A stretch of 50,181 nt of DNA, taken from contig JAGAMA010000014.1 in assembly GCA_017624955.1 (NCBI GenBank), positions 1-50,181 of the forward strand, in the 5' to 3' direction. Below are positions 41,433 through 50,031 of this stretch, one piece after another. Each line of letters opens with the position of its first letter. The stretch's first letter is position 1. Position numbers and translations under genes: made by a program. The DNA comes from Alistipes sp. (lineage in GTDB: Bacteria > Bacteroidota > Bacteroidia > Bacteroidales > Rikenellaceae). The notes below the pieces were generated by a model that worked only from the letters and a program-made list of their open reading frames with translations, was not told where the DNA came from and did not search any database.

Positions 41433-42452
41433 TTACAATCCGTCAATATGGTTCAGACGCACCGTCCAACCATTGATAATAATCTCGACATTGATCCAGC
41501 GGAATCCATCGTCGAGGAAGAAGATCATCGACCACTCACTCTCGCGATCGAGGAACTCCTGTGCCGACATATCGGCATAAAGGTCGCTCTTGAGCAGCAA
41601 CAGGTACTCCTTGAGCGGGATGCTGAAGACCACCTCGCCCGTCTCACGATTCGTGATCGTCAGACGCGGATTGTTCTCCACCACCAGGCGGGCGGTTGAA
41701 AGCTCGGCCCAGGCTACCGATACGGGGGTATCGTTATCCTCCCAGCTACCCACAATCTCCTGACCCGTGGTCCAAGGGGTGTAGGTCACCATGCCCTTCG
41801 GTACGACGCGGTTGTAGCGATCCATGTAGGAGTTGTCGTCCGTGATCTCGAACTTGAACTGCGAGGCGGCAATCGTCTTACCGTTGATCTGCTGCAACGC
41901 GATTTTGATGTTGTTCGTATCCTTGATCATGTAGACCGTACCCTCGACAAAGTCGTCCTCCTCGATCGTTACATTGAGCGTACCGTAATAGAGGCCGTGC
42001 AGGGCCTCGTTGCTGAGGAAGTTTGTATGCTTCAGCTCGACTCTCAGGTCGTCGATATGGCTGTAAGCGCGCGTGGCAAAGTCGGGAATCGTAAACGACG
42101 ACTCGGCGCAGGCTAAACCTCCGTAAGCTACCAATGTATAGTCACCCGCATCGAGCTCCACATTCATGCGGTAGGCCTCATCGGCCAACACATCGCTCGT
42201 CTCGGTGAGGGTGGTGACATAGTTACCCGCCTCATCGAAGACATAGAGCGAGAGGCAATCTACCTTCTTGGGGAAGGCATTTGCATACTCCATGTTGTAG
42301 TCATACACGAAACGCAGTGACAAACCCCTGAGACAGTCACTTTGATCGGTGAATATGCTATCTTCACACGAAAGACACCCGAAGGCTGCTGCCAAGAGGC
42401 ACAAAAGCCTCTTGGCGACAGCACAAGGTGAAACTATACTGAAAAGTTTCAT
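41433..42452 (-). CDS. FimB/Mfa2 family fimbrial anchor subunit
   Basis: A 339-aa lipoprotein with signal and lipobox FGCLSC (C29). It fits the FimB/Mfa2 family: CLRGLSLRFVYDYNMEYANAF near the mature start, then LSLYVFDEAGNYV and DAGDYTLVAYGG. The second domain has LTITNRETGEVVFSIPLKEYL, and the protein ends WINVEIIINGWTVRLNHIDG. In Porphyromonas, proteins of this family anchor the fimbria to the outer membrane and limit its length. The gene follows the major subunit by 24 nt. Confidence 0.85.
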   Translation of the reverse strand: MKLFSIVSPCAVAKRLLCLLAAAFGCLSCEDSIFTDQSDCLRGLSLRFVYDYNMEYANAFPKKVDCLSLYVFDEAGNYVTTLTETSDVLADEAYRMNVELDAGDYTLVAYGGLACAESSFTIPDFATRAYSHIDDLRVELKHTNFLSNEALHGLYYGTLNVTIEEDDFVEGTVYMIKDTNNIKIALQQINGKTIAASQFKFEITDDNSYMDRYNRVVPKGMVTYTPWTTGQEIVGSWEDNDTPVSVAWAELSTARLVVENNPRLTITNRETGEVVFSIPLKEYLLLLKSDLYADMSAQEFLDRESEWSMIFFLDDGFRWINVEIIINGWTVRLNHIDGL

Positions 42453-42476
42453 TTGATTTGGTTTTCGATGCTCAAA

Positions 42477-44030
42477 TTAGAACTCGATGTGATTTACACG
42501 AACTACCCAAGGCAGCACCTTAACCGTAACGGTGAAGTAGTAGTTCAGCTCCTCATCGGGATCGGTCGGATTCTCCGGATCGGGATCAGGATCGTTACCA
42601 CCGGGAGTCGGGTGGCCATAACGAGCGATCTTATCTACACAAAGCTTGTAGACATTGTTACGAACAACGGCGAACTCCATCTGACCCATCGTATCATTCT
42701 CCAGATTGTCGTTGTGACGGTTCCAGTAGTAGTAGTAAGCGTAGAACTTACCATCAGCCTCAGGCGAATAACCCGTGAAGCCGGCATCAGCATAGGTCTG
42801 AGCCGTAGCGTTCTCACCGGCAGCAACAACAGCGTTGTAAGCAGCAGCCAGCTCGGCATCGGGCTCAGTATTCGTCTCCGACTTCACGGCAGCAGCCGTT
42901 ACATCTGCCCAAGTACCATAGAGCTGGTTCTTGAATACATAAATCGTTTCTTTACCCTTCAGAGCATTCTGCAAAGCCTCAGATGCTTTATCGGTAGCCT
43001 TAATCTCGCCCTTGAATACAACACCCGTCGAAATACCATGCTCCTGAGCATTGATATTGGGAATCGTATTCTCGATTGCATAGCGCCATACCTTGTAGTC
43101 GCTGGGATTGTGATCCTTGTCACCCTCACCGGTCCAATTATCATCCGTAGTCAGCGTAGCAAGCTTCGTCCACTCCCAATCTGCGGGCTTGGTCATATGG
43201 TAGTAGAAATTAGCAACCTGAGCCTCGGTGTAACCGGCAGCCTTAGCAGCATAATCCGTGTCAACTACATAGTTCTTGGGGGTTTCAGCACCACCAATAG
43301 TCCAACCATTATTCGTACCATCATTCGAAACACGACGCAGCATGTAGAAGTTCTTGCTCATATTGATCAGAGCAACATCCGTCAGTTGGAGATTTACCGT
43401 TGCGGCATTCTCTGCATCAACAGCCATCGGATAGATGTTATCAGTCTTCGATGCCATGTAGTCGAAACGAGCCATCACACGCTCAACATAGTGCGACTGA
43501 AGGTTCAGCGGGTTGTTGGGCTGGGTGTAGAGCGACAGATCCGAAGGCAACGTAATAGACTGAGCAGCATAAGCATTGGTCATCCAAAACTTATTATCCT
43601 TCGTGATGTTCTCAATCGTCTCAGCCGAGGTTGCATCTAAATTCTGATCAGCCTTGCAGTTTGCATAGATGTAAACATCATAAGTAGCATTAGCCTTCAA
43701 TTCCAATGTGTTGAACGAAGCCACATAAGTATCCGTAGCAGCCTTTGCGGGGACAACATCTTCTGCTACGACATAGTCATCAGCATTACGAAGCACGACA
43801 TCTACAGTCGAGATAGCGTTCTCCTTGTCAAAACCGACCTCATAGTCGGGGTTAGCGTTCGAGTTCGTGTCACCGGTCTCGTCGGTCTCGCTACGCGAAG
43901 TCTCCATCTTCACAGAGAACTGCATGTAGACCTGGCCATTCTCGTTCGGCTTCACTTGCTCCTCATCAGCACCACTGCTGCATGCGCAGAAGGCTGCCAG
44001 TGCAAATGCACAGATCAAATACTTCTTCAT
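42477..44030 (-). CDS. Mfa1-type major fimbrillin
   Basis: A 517-aa shaft subunit of a type V fimbria. The lipoprotein signal ends near CACSS (C17). The conserved mature start follows: GQVYMQFSVKMETSRSETD, in which R45 is a candidate site for the trypsin-like cleavage that frees the donor-strand groove. The C-terminal part has the family ending NVYKLCVDKIARYGHPTPGG, a DPDPDPENPTDPDEE linker and a last strand YFTVTVKVLPWVVRVNHIEF. In this family the last strands serve as donor for the next subunit. The linker is acidic and repeat-like. It is the third gene of the operon. Confidence 0.88.
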   Translation of the reverse strand: MKKYLICAFALAAFCACSSGADEEQVKPNENGQVYMQFSVKMETSRSETDETGDTNSNANPDYEVGFDKENAISTVDVVLRNADDYVVAEDVVPAKAATDTYVASFNTLELKANATYDVYIYANCKADQNLDATSAETIENITKDNKFWMTNAYAAQSITLPSDLSLYTQPNNPLNLQSHYVERVMARFDYMASKTDNIYPMAVDAENAATVNLQLTDVALINMSKNFYMLRRVSNDGTNNGWTIGGAETPKNYVVDTDYAAKAAGYTEAQVANFYYHMTKPADWEWTKLATLTTDDNWTGEGDKDHNPSDYKVWRYAIENTIPNINAQEHGISTGVVFKGEIKATDKASEALQNALKGKETIYVFKNQLYGTWADVTAAAVKSETNTEPDAELAAAYNAVVAAGENATAQTYADAGFTGYSPEADGKFYAYYYYWNRHNDNLENDTMGQMEFAVVRNNVYKLCVDKIARYGHPTPGGNDPDPDPENPTDPDEELNYYFTVTVKVLPWVVRVNHIEF

Positions 44031-44088
44031 AAAGTAAAAAATTAGAAAAGGTTAATAAATAAATATAGGTATATATGTTGTTGTTTGT

Positions 44089-45501
44089 TTATTCGGTCAA
44101 TTTTGCCAACTGCTCCAGGGCATCTGCCGCCTCGGGGATACACCCCTCAACCAGGCGGAAATAGTCGGCGGCCGCATCGTAATCCTTCTGCAGGGCAGCC
44201 AGCACACCGCGCGCATAGAGCGCCTCATCGCTCTTACCCGACTTCTCCAAGAAGCGCTCGGCACCCTTCAGGTTGCCCTCGCTCATCGCCGAGTTGGCAG
44301 CATTGAGGTTAGCCACCTCGTCGTTGGGGTACATACGCACCGCAACATCGAAGATCTGGCAGAACTCCTCACTACCCGGCTCCAAGCCCTGGGCTGCCAC
44401 ATAGAACTCCTCCAGGCTGAGCTTCTGCGGGCGCTCCTTGACGATGCGACGAATCTCCTCGGGATCCGAGAAACCACGGATCACATACTCGATACGGTAA
44501 TCCGAACGACGCAACGCCGGGTAGCAGTTCTGCAACAGGAAGCGATACTCATCGGGGTAGGTCGATTTGATCTTCCACTCCTTGTTATCGGGCTCGCGGT
44601 CGCCATCAATCAGGGCGATGATCTCACGGCGATGCGGCAGCGACGACTGCTCGACATAGGCACGCAGGCCCTCCCAGTTCTCCGGCTCGTAATCCGTAGC
44701 GATAAAGTCCTCGGGGAAGAGGTAGAGCTGGTTTACATAGACGCGCAACGCCTCGGTACGACCCTTTGCCAGGCGCGTATTGTTCGAATAGGGGCTCTCG
44801 GGCGAGGCAAAACCCTTGATCGAAATGGCCGTTACGGTAATATCCTTATCGTTACGCACCGAATCAATCGTACCGGTAATCTTGGCCAGCTCCACGCGGT
44901 TGTTGCGGTACTCGGGGCGGATAATGGTCTGCGAGACAGGGAAATCGACAAAGGCCGAGCCCGACAACTCGCGGGTCTTGACCGCCTCGGCCGTCGGGCG
45001 CACAAAGGCGAATTTCGGCGTATATACCCAGTTGTGGTAAGCGCCCAGGCGCTCAAAACGCTCATCGAGCATCTTATTGCAGCAACCATAGGTACGGTTA
45101 CCGATCACGATCTGCGAGCCATCCATCCACTCCTCAAAGGGAACCGTTGCACGGTAATTGAGGATTTCGGGGCAATCCTTCTCCTTATAGATCAGATCCT
45201 TCTCCCCACCCAGCGTACTCCAACCGTTGCGGACATAGGTAAAATAGCGACGGCGGCCATAGATACCTACCGAATGCAGATCCACCGACTCGTTCTCCTT
45301 GACGATCTTCGGCGAGAGAATCGTTGCACGGTTGTTGTGGACATCGAACTCGGCAAGGTCAATATTCATATTGAGGTACATGTAGTCGCCATTGCGCGTA
45401 TAGGAGAAGTCGCGGATGGTCACATCACCATCAAAAATCTCTTGAGCATTCACCTCTGCGAGGCAGCAAAACAGGGCAAATAAAGTAATGATTCGTTTCA
45501 T
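44089..45501 (-). CDS. DUF3868 / OmpA-like envelope protein of the fimbrial operon
   Basis: A 470-aa exported protein with a signal peptide of 20 residues ending VNAQ. The N-terminal half (about 21-150) matches the DUF3868 type that precedes Bacteroidales fimbrillin genes. The middle has ITVTAISIKGFASPESPYSNN and TEALRVYV, an OmpA-like peptidoglycan-binding pattern. The C-terminal 150 residues look like tetratricopeptide helices (VANLNAANSAMSEGNLKGAE, YARGVLAALQKDYDAA). It may secure the fimbrial machinery to the cell wall (inference). The gap to the preceding DUF3575 gene is 12 nt. Confidence 0.8.
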   Translation of the reverse strand: MKRIITLFALFCCLAEVNAQEIFDGDVTIRDFSYTRNGDYMYLNMNIDLAEFDVHNNRATILSPKIVKENESVDLHSVGIYGRRRYFTYVRNGWSTLGGEKDLIYKEKDCPEILNYRATVPFEEWMDGSQIVIGNRTYGCCNKMLDERFERLGAYHNWVYTPKFAFVRPTAEAVKTRELSGSAFVDFPVSQTIIRPEYRNNRVELAKITGTIDSVRNDKDITVTAISIKGFASPESPYSNNTRLAKGRTEALRVYVNQLYLFPEDFIATDYEPENWEGLRAYVEQSSLPHRREIIALIDGDREPDNKEWKIKSTYPDEYRFLLQNCYPALRRSDYRIEYVIRGFSDPEEIRRIVKERPQKLSLEEFYVAAQGLEPGSEEFCQIFDVAVRMYPNDEVANLNAANSAMSEGNLKGAERFLEKSGKSDEALYARGVLAALQKDYDAAADYFRLVEGCIPEAADALEQLAKLTE

Positions 45502-45513
45502 TGCGGCGAGGTT

Positions 45514-46113
45514 TTAGAAGAGATAGACAATACCAACAGCTATTTTCGTAATTCCCCAGTAGTGATAGGGGACATCCGACTCGAGCTGACGACCACACTC
45601 GGGGCACTCAAATTTATCGTACACGGTATAGACATAACCGGCACCCAGTTCTAACTCCAGATTCCAGTGACGACCCAACACAAATTGGTAACCATAGCCC
45701 AAACCTACGCCGGCATACCATCCCTGATAGCGATAGTCTCCCAGCTTGGAGAAGTCGGTACCAAAAATTTTGATATCATTATCCAGATTGCTGAAATTGT
45801 ACTTGCCACCCAGACCGTGCAAGCCGAGGAAATGACCCGAGAAACGGTCGCAGAACCAGTAGCGAAGTTCGGGTTGTACGAGGTAGTGTTTCCACATGGT
45901 GCGACTCGACTTGTTTGCCCACCAAGCGTTGTAGTTCCCCGAAAGATCGATTGTCCAACGAGGAGCGAGTCCTACCTCGATTCCGGCATTGATGGTTTTG
46001 GTTGCATCGTAGAGCAGGTTGGTTTTCAAGGCCACATCCTGTCCCTTTGCCGTATCAACGAAGCATATTGCGCTGACGGCCATGACCAACAAAAGAGTTA
46101 GTTTTCTATACAT
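45514..46113 (-). CDS. DUF3575 outer-membrane-barrel-like protein
   Basis: A 199-aa exported protein with a signal peptide ending near TAKGQ. The body is made of alternating amphipathic strands with aromatic girdles (WTIDLSGNYNAWW, LRYWFCDRFSGHFLGLHG, YQGWYAGVGLGYGYQF, LELELGAGYVY), ending in a strand with terminal Phe (IAVGIVYLF), typical of an outer-membrane barrel. It has two Cys pairs (CPEC, and C in WFCD). It is the first gene of the fimbrial operon and is found with DUF3868 in many Bacteroidales fimbrial loci. The 5' leader holds three 11-nt tandem repeats. Confidence 0.82.
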   Translation of the reverse strand: MYRKLTLLLVMAVSAICFVDTAKGQDVALKTNLLYDATKTINAGIEVGLAPRWTIDLSGNYNAWWANKSSRTMWKHYLVQPELRYWFCDRFSGHFLGLHGLGGKYNFSNLDNDIKIFGTDFSKLGDYRYQGWYAGVGLGYGYQFVLGRHWNLELELGAGYVYTVYDKFECPECGRQLESDVPYHYWGITKIAVGIVYLF

Positions 46114-46145
46114 AAAAGTGAACTAAAAGTCCACTAAAAGTCCAC
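46113..46145. repeat. Three tandem 11-mers at the fimbrial operon start
   Basis: TAAAAGTGAAC, TAAAAGTCCAC, TAAAAGTCCAC, abutting the start codon of the first fimbrial gene. On the mRNA strand the 5' leader reads GTGGACTTTTA twice and then GTTCACTTTTA, whose final A is the A of the ATG. Confidence 0.8.
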
Positions 46146-46258
46146 AATGTCGCCCAATTGTTATAAGTAATCCATATAGTTCTTGTGATTTTTATAAAAA
46201 ATAAAACAAAACGGCAAATTTTATCAACGAAATTGATTACATTTTGGACGAAATTTTA

Positions 46259-46546
46259 TATTTTTGGACATAAATGCGTACGCGTGCTTGCGTGTGAGAA
46301 AATGTACGCATGAATTAAACGAAAAAACAGAGAGACAAAATTGCTTTTTTATGTATAAAAAGATGATGATATAGCGCAGTATATCGGCTGGAGAAATCGA
46401 GACGGGGAAACAATTAAGATTTTGGCTGTCAAACAATTGCGCAACCAACCACAAAGAAACATTCCTAACACGACCTATTCAATGGCCCTTTTCACCAATC
46501 CTAACAAAACAAAAAGGGAGCACCTCGGTTTGACCGAGGTGTTTTT
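46259..46546 (+). ncRNA. Candidate orphan ncRNA upstream of the fimbrial operon
   Basis: A -7 element TATTTTTG (46259-46266), with TTTG 12 nt upstream, is followed by an inverted repeat ATGCGTAC / GTACGCAT (46274-46281, 46304-46311) and ends in a good plus-strand terminator (46521-46546). No believable ORF lies between. The 557-nt gap 46114-46670 has no other gene. It could instead be a leader of something degraded, or the terminator could simply insulate the neighbours. Confidence 0.4.
46521..46546 (+). terminator. Orphan terminator
   Basis: CACCTCGG pairs with CCGAGGTG around TTTGA, followed by TTTTT. The nearest genes on both sides are on the minus strand, so it ends no annotated gene. 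Confidence 0.85.
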
Positions 46547-46607
46547 GTATGAATATTCCACCAAACGAATCGAACCAACGCATCGCATGCAACGACACGC
46601 ACAATAA

Positions 46608-46642
46608 CAAAAAGAGGCCTCGAACCATGCGTTCGAGGCCTC
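46608..46642 (-). terminator. Terminator of the TPR protein gene
   Basis: GAGGCCTCGAA and TTCGAGGCCTC form an 11-bp stem. On the minus strand it is followed by TTTTTG. Confidence 0.9.
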
Positions 46643-46670
46643 CAGAATACGGGAAAAACCGTTGAATTTT

Positions 46671-47609
46671 CTACTTATTCAGCTCGGCGAGAGCGGCCTT
46701 GGCGTTCTCGGCAGCGGGGCCGGCCGTAACCTTCTGGAAGGCGGCGATAGCCTGATCGCGCTGCGAGAGGGCATTATGAGCGGCACCTACCTGGAAGTAA
46801 GCCATGCTCTTGTCGGCCTCGTCGGTCTGAGCGGCAGCAGCCTCCTCACCCAGCTCGATGACCTTCTTATAGTCCTTCTTGCCGAGGTAAGCCTGCAGAC
46901 GAACCAGCTGGAACGTGGGGCTTACGGGGTTCTTGGCCAGCTGCTTGTCAGCCATGGCGATAATACCGTCGAAATCGCCGGCACCCTGCAACTTGGCAAC
47001 CTCGTTGTTCGTGTAGAGGGCCATCTGCTCCTTAGCCTTGGCTGCATCGGCAGCGTACTTGGGGTGCTTCTTGGCAGCTACCACCTCGTAGATGTCCATA
47101 CCCTTCTCGAACTCGCCCAGCTCGCAGTAGCTCATAGCCAGGTTCAGTGCCATAGCCGTATTGTTCTGGTCGGCAGCGTAGCCCTTCTCAAATACGGCAA
47201 CAGCCGTAGCGTAGTCCTTCGAGTTGAAAGCCTCACCACCCTTCATCTGGTAGATGCGGCCAACCCATACCTTGTACTTGTCGGCGTTCGTAGCGTCGCC
47301 ATACAGCTCGGCCTTGTCGGCAGCCTTCGTGAAGTTTTCCAAAGCTACATCGAGGTTCTTGGCCTGTGCGGCACGACCTCCCAGCATGTAGTAGCACTTG
47401 GGCAGATAGGTCTTGGCCGAAGCGACCGTCGACTCCATGTCGGGCATATCCATACCCTCGGCGATAACCTGCTCGAACTTCTCAGCGGCGAGCTGGAAGT
47501 TCTTAGCCGTATAAGCAGCACCACCCTCGTTGAACACCGTCTTCAGATCCTGCGCCGAAAGCGAGCATACAGCGAAGAGCGCAGCTACCAATACAAAAAG
47601 TTTTTTCAT
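46671..47609 (-). CDS. Exported tetratricopeptide repeat protein
   Basis: A 312-aa periplasmic protein with a signal peptide of about 19 residues (ending SLSAQ). The mature part is a run of helical pairs of about 34 residues with TPR signs: AYTAKNFQLAAEKFEQVI, AQAKNLDVALENFTKAA, AFNSKDYATAVAVFEKGY, LGEFEKGMDIYE and ALSQRDQAIAAFQKV. TPR proteins act as docking scaffolds; the partner is unknown. It has its own promoter with the extended TTTG-N4-TTTG pattern and a strong terminator, so it is a single-gene unit, likely well expressed. Confidence 0.88.
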   Translation of the reverse strand: MKKLFVLVAALFAVCSLSAQDLKTVFNEGGAAYTAKNFQLAAEKFEQVIAEGMDMPDMESTVASAKTYLPKCYYMLGGRAAQAKNLDVALENFTKAADKAELYGDATNADKYKVWVGRIYQMKGGEAFNSKDYATAVAVFEKGYAADQNNTAMALNLAMSYCELGEFEKGMDIYEVVAAKKHPKYAADAAKAKEQMALYTNNEVAKLQGAGDFDGIIAMADKQLAKNPVSPTFQLVRLQAYLGKKDYKKVIELGEEAAAAQTDEADKSMAYFQVGAAHNALSQRDQAIAAFQKVTAGPAAENAKAALAELNK

Positions 47610-47675
47610 AGTTTTATAAAGTTTTTGGTTATTAAATTTGCTTTTCCGTGCCTTTCAAAAACGGCAACAATGCGA

Positions 47676-47707
47676 CAAAATTATACAAAAGTTTTCAAAC
47701 TTTCAAA
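47676..47707 (-). promoter_or_regulatory. Promoter of the TPR protein gene
   Basis: On the minus strand TTTG (47704-47707), TTTG (47696-47699) and TAATTTTG (47676-47683), with gaps of 4 and 12 nt. Confidence 0.75.
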
Positions 47708-47729
47708 TTTCACCCCCACTTCGCGGCAT

Positions 47730-48179
47730 CTAACGCCTGAGCGAAGCAAAAAAATCGCTCATCAGCGCCTCGCACTCCTCCACCAATACGCCGCTGCAAA
47801 CCTCGGTCTTGGGGTGAAAAACCCGCTCCGAGTAGGTTCGGTAGCCCTTCTTCGGGTCGTCGGCTCCCCAGACGACCCTGCCGACCTGTGCCCAGGAGAT
47901 CGCTCCGGCGCACATAATGCACGGCTCGACGGTCACATAGAGCGTACATTTGGGGAGGTACTTTCCGCCCAGGGTCTCGGTGGCAGCCGTCAGGGCCTGC
48001 ATCTCGGCATGGGCCGTAGGGTCTTGCAACGTCTCGACCAAATTATGGCCTCGACCGATAACGCGCCCCTCGCTCACGATAACCGCACCAATCGGGACCT
48101 CCTGCTTATCAAACGCCGCTCGGGCCTCGTTTAGTGCCTGACGCATGAAATTTTCATCAATTAGCCGTTGCTCCACCAT
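47730..48179 (-). CDS. tadA: tRNA-specific adenosine deaminase
   Basis: Zinc deaminase that turns A34 of tRNA-Arg(ACG) into inosine. The zinc site is H57 and E59 in TAHAEMQAL and C87 and C90 in EPCIMCAGAI. From the ATG at 48179 the protein is 149 aa; a reading from an upstream TTG would add four residues and is not favoured. The sequence after PCIMC (SWAQVGRVVWGADDPKKG) fits TadA better than guanine deaminase, but the latter cannot be fully ruled out. It is divergent from aspS. Confidence 0.88.
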   Translation of the reverse strand: MVEQRLIDENFMRQALNEARAAFDKQEVPIGAVIVSEGRVIGRGHNLVETLQDPTAHAEMQALTAATETLGGKYLPKCTLYVTVEPCIMCAGAISWAQVGRVVWGADDPKKGYRTYSERVFHPKTEVCSGVLVEECEALMSDFFASLRR

Positions 48180-48220
48180 ATTTTTTCGCAATTTTCGGCA
48201 AAATTAACACTTTTAATGAT

Positions 48221-48228
48221 TACCTTTG
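48221..48228 (+). promoter_or_regulatory. -7 element of aspS
   Basis: TACCTTTG fits TAnnTTTG, 52 nt before the aspS start. No clear -33 TTTG is seen. Confidence 0.5.
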
Positions 48229-48279
48229 CTCGTTAAATCGCATTTTTTAGCGTTAAAGACGAACAAAACACATACAACC

Positions 48280-50031
48280 ATGTACAGAACTCATACCTGT
48301 GGCTCGCTTCGTATCGAGCACAAGAACGAAACCGTCACCCTCGCCGGATGGGTGCAGAAGGTGCGTAACCTGGGTGCCATGACCTTCATCGACCTGCGCG
48401 ACCGCTACGGTCTGACGCAGATCGTCGTAGAGGAGAACTCGGCTGCCGAGGTGCGCGAGACGGCCCTCAAGGTGGGTCGCGAGTGGGTACTCCAGGTGAC
48501 CGGTACGGTCTTGGAGCGCCAGTCGAAGAACCCCAAGATGCCGACGGGCGATATCGAGGTGGCCGCTACGGCTATCACGGTGCTGAACGAGGCACAAACG
48601 CCCCCCTTCACGATTGAGGAGAACTCGGACGGTGGCGACGACCTGCGCATGAAGTACCGCTACCTCGACCTGCGCCGTCCGCCCCTGCAGCGCAACATGA
48701 TCCTGCGCCATAAGATGGCCCAGGAGATTCGTCGCTTCCTCGACCAGGAGGGTTTCCTCGAGATTGAGACCCCCTACCTCGTAGGTTCTACGCCCGAGGG
48801 TGCGCGTGACTTCATCGTGCCGAGCCGCATGAACCCCAACCAGTTCTACGCCCTGCCGCAGTCGCCCCAGACGCTGAAGCAGCTCCTGATGGTGGCCGGT
48901 TACGACCGCTACTTCCAGATCGTGCGCTGCTTCCGTGACGAGGACCTGCGCGCCGACCGTCAGCCCGAGTTTACGCAGATCGACTGCGAGATGGCCTTCG
49001 TCGAGCAGGAGGATGTGATCTCGACCTTCGAGAATTGGGCCAAGCACATGTTCCGCGAGGTGATGCATATCGACTTCACGGAGCCCTTCCGCCGCATGCC
49101 CTGGATCGAGGCGATGGAGAAGTATGGTTCGGATAAGCCCGACCTGCGTTTCGGCATGGAGTTCGCCGACCTGACGGAGTTGGCCAAGGGTCACGGTTTC
49201 TCCGTTTTTGACGATGCGGAGTACATCACGGGCTTCGCCGCCACGGGTTGCGCCACCTATACGCGCAAGCAGATTGATGCCCTCACGGAGTTCGTAAAGC
49301 GCCCCCAGGTGGGTGCCAAGGGTCTGATCTGGATCCGCGTGGAGGAGGGCGGCGTGAAGTCGTCGATCGACAAGTTCTACACGCCCGAGGAGGTCAAGGC
49401 GATGGCCGAGAAGTGTGGCGCGAAGGCCGGCGATATGGTCTTCATCCTCTGCGGCAAGAAGTTCAAGGCCCTCACGCAGCTCTGCGCCCTGCGCCTCGAG
49501 GTGGGTCAGCAGCTCGGTCTGCGCGATCCGAAGAAGTTTGCCCCGCTGTGGGTAGTCGATTTCCCGATGTTCGAGTGGGATGAGGAGACGGAGCGCTACT
49601 ACGCCATGCACCACCCCTTCACCTCGCCCAAACCCGAGGATGTCGAGTTCCTCGAGAGCGATCCGGGTCGCGTGCGTGCCAACGCCTACGACTTTGTCTG
49701 CAACGGTACGGAGATCGGCGGTGGTTCGATCCGTATCCACGATGCCAAGCTGCAGGCTACGATCTTCAAGTGCCTCGGCTTCACGCCCGAGCGCGCCCAG
49801 GAGCAGTTCGGCTTCCTGATGAACGCCTTCAAGTTCGGTGCGCCCCCGCACGGTGGTCTGGCGTTCGGTTTCGACCGCCTCTGCTCGTTGTTCGGCGGCT
49901 CGGAGTCGATCCGCGACTACATCGCCTTCCCGAAGAACAATGCCGGCCGCGATGTGATGCTCGATGCACCGGGCTATGTCGATCAAACACAGCTCGACGA
50001 GTTGTATTTGAGCCTCGTTAAACCGGAGTAA
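48280..50031 (+). CDS. aspS: Aspartate-tRNA ligase
   Basis: Class II synthetase that charges tRNA-Asp. It has an N-terminal OB-fold anticodon domain ([21 protein letters not shown]), the class II core with motif 2 [18 protein letters not shown], the bacterial-type insertion (about 280-420) and motif 3 in GLAFGFDRL. It ends in the typical [10 protein letters not shown] segment. From the ATG at 48280 the length is 583 aa, the usual bacterial size; an upstream in-frame start adds 18 residues within the leader and is rejected. The 150 bases after it show nothing clear before the window ends. Confidence 0.97.
   Translation: MYRTHTCGSLRIEHKNETVTLAGWVQKVRNLGAMTFIDLRDRYGLTQIVVEENSAAEVRETALKVGREWVLQVTGTVLERQSKNPKMPTGDIEVAATAITVLNEAQTPPFTIEENSDGGDDLRMKYRYLDLRRPPLQRNMILRHKMAQEIRRFLDQEGFLEIETPYLVGSTPEGARDFIVPSRMNPNQFYALPQSPQTLKQLLMVAGYDRYFQIVRCFRDEDLRADRQPEFTQIDCEMAFVEQEDVISTFENWAKHMFREVMHIDFTEPFRRMPWIEAMEKYGSDKPDLRFGMEFADLTELAKGHGFSVFDDAEYITGFAATGCATYTRKQIDALTEFVKRPQVGAKGLIWIRVEEGGVKSSIDKFYTPEEVKAMAEKCGAKAGDMVFILCGKKFKALTQLCALRLEVGQQLGLRDPKKFAPLWVVDFPMFEWDEETERYYAMHHPFTSPKPEDVEFLESDPGRVRANAYDFVCNGTEIGGGSIRIHDAKLQATIFKCLGFTPERAQEQFGFLMNAFKFGAPPHGGLAFGFDRLCSLFGGSESIRDYIAFPKNNAGRDVMLDAPGYVDQTQLDELYLSLVKPE

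Noticed and set aside
46274-46311. Invertible promoter flanked by ATGCGTAC/GTACGCAT
   Set aside because: Phase-variable inversions are common in this phylum, but the arms are only 8 bp, only 22 nt lie between them and no promoter is inside; a transcript hairpin fits better.
46422-46607. 61-codon ORF in the gap upstream of the fimbrial operon
   Set aside because: It runs through a strong terminator hairpin and has no family resemblance or good start context.
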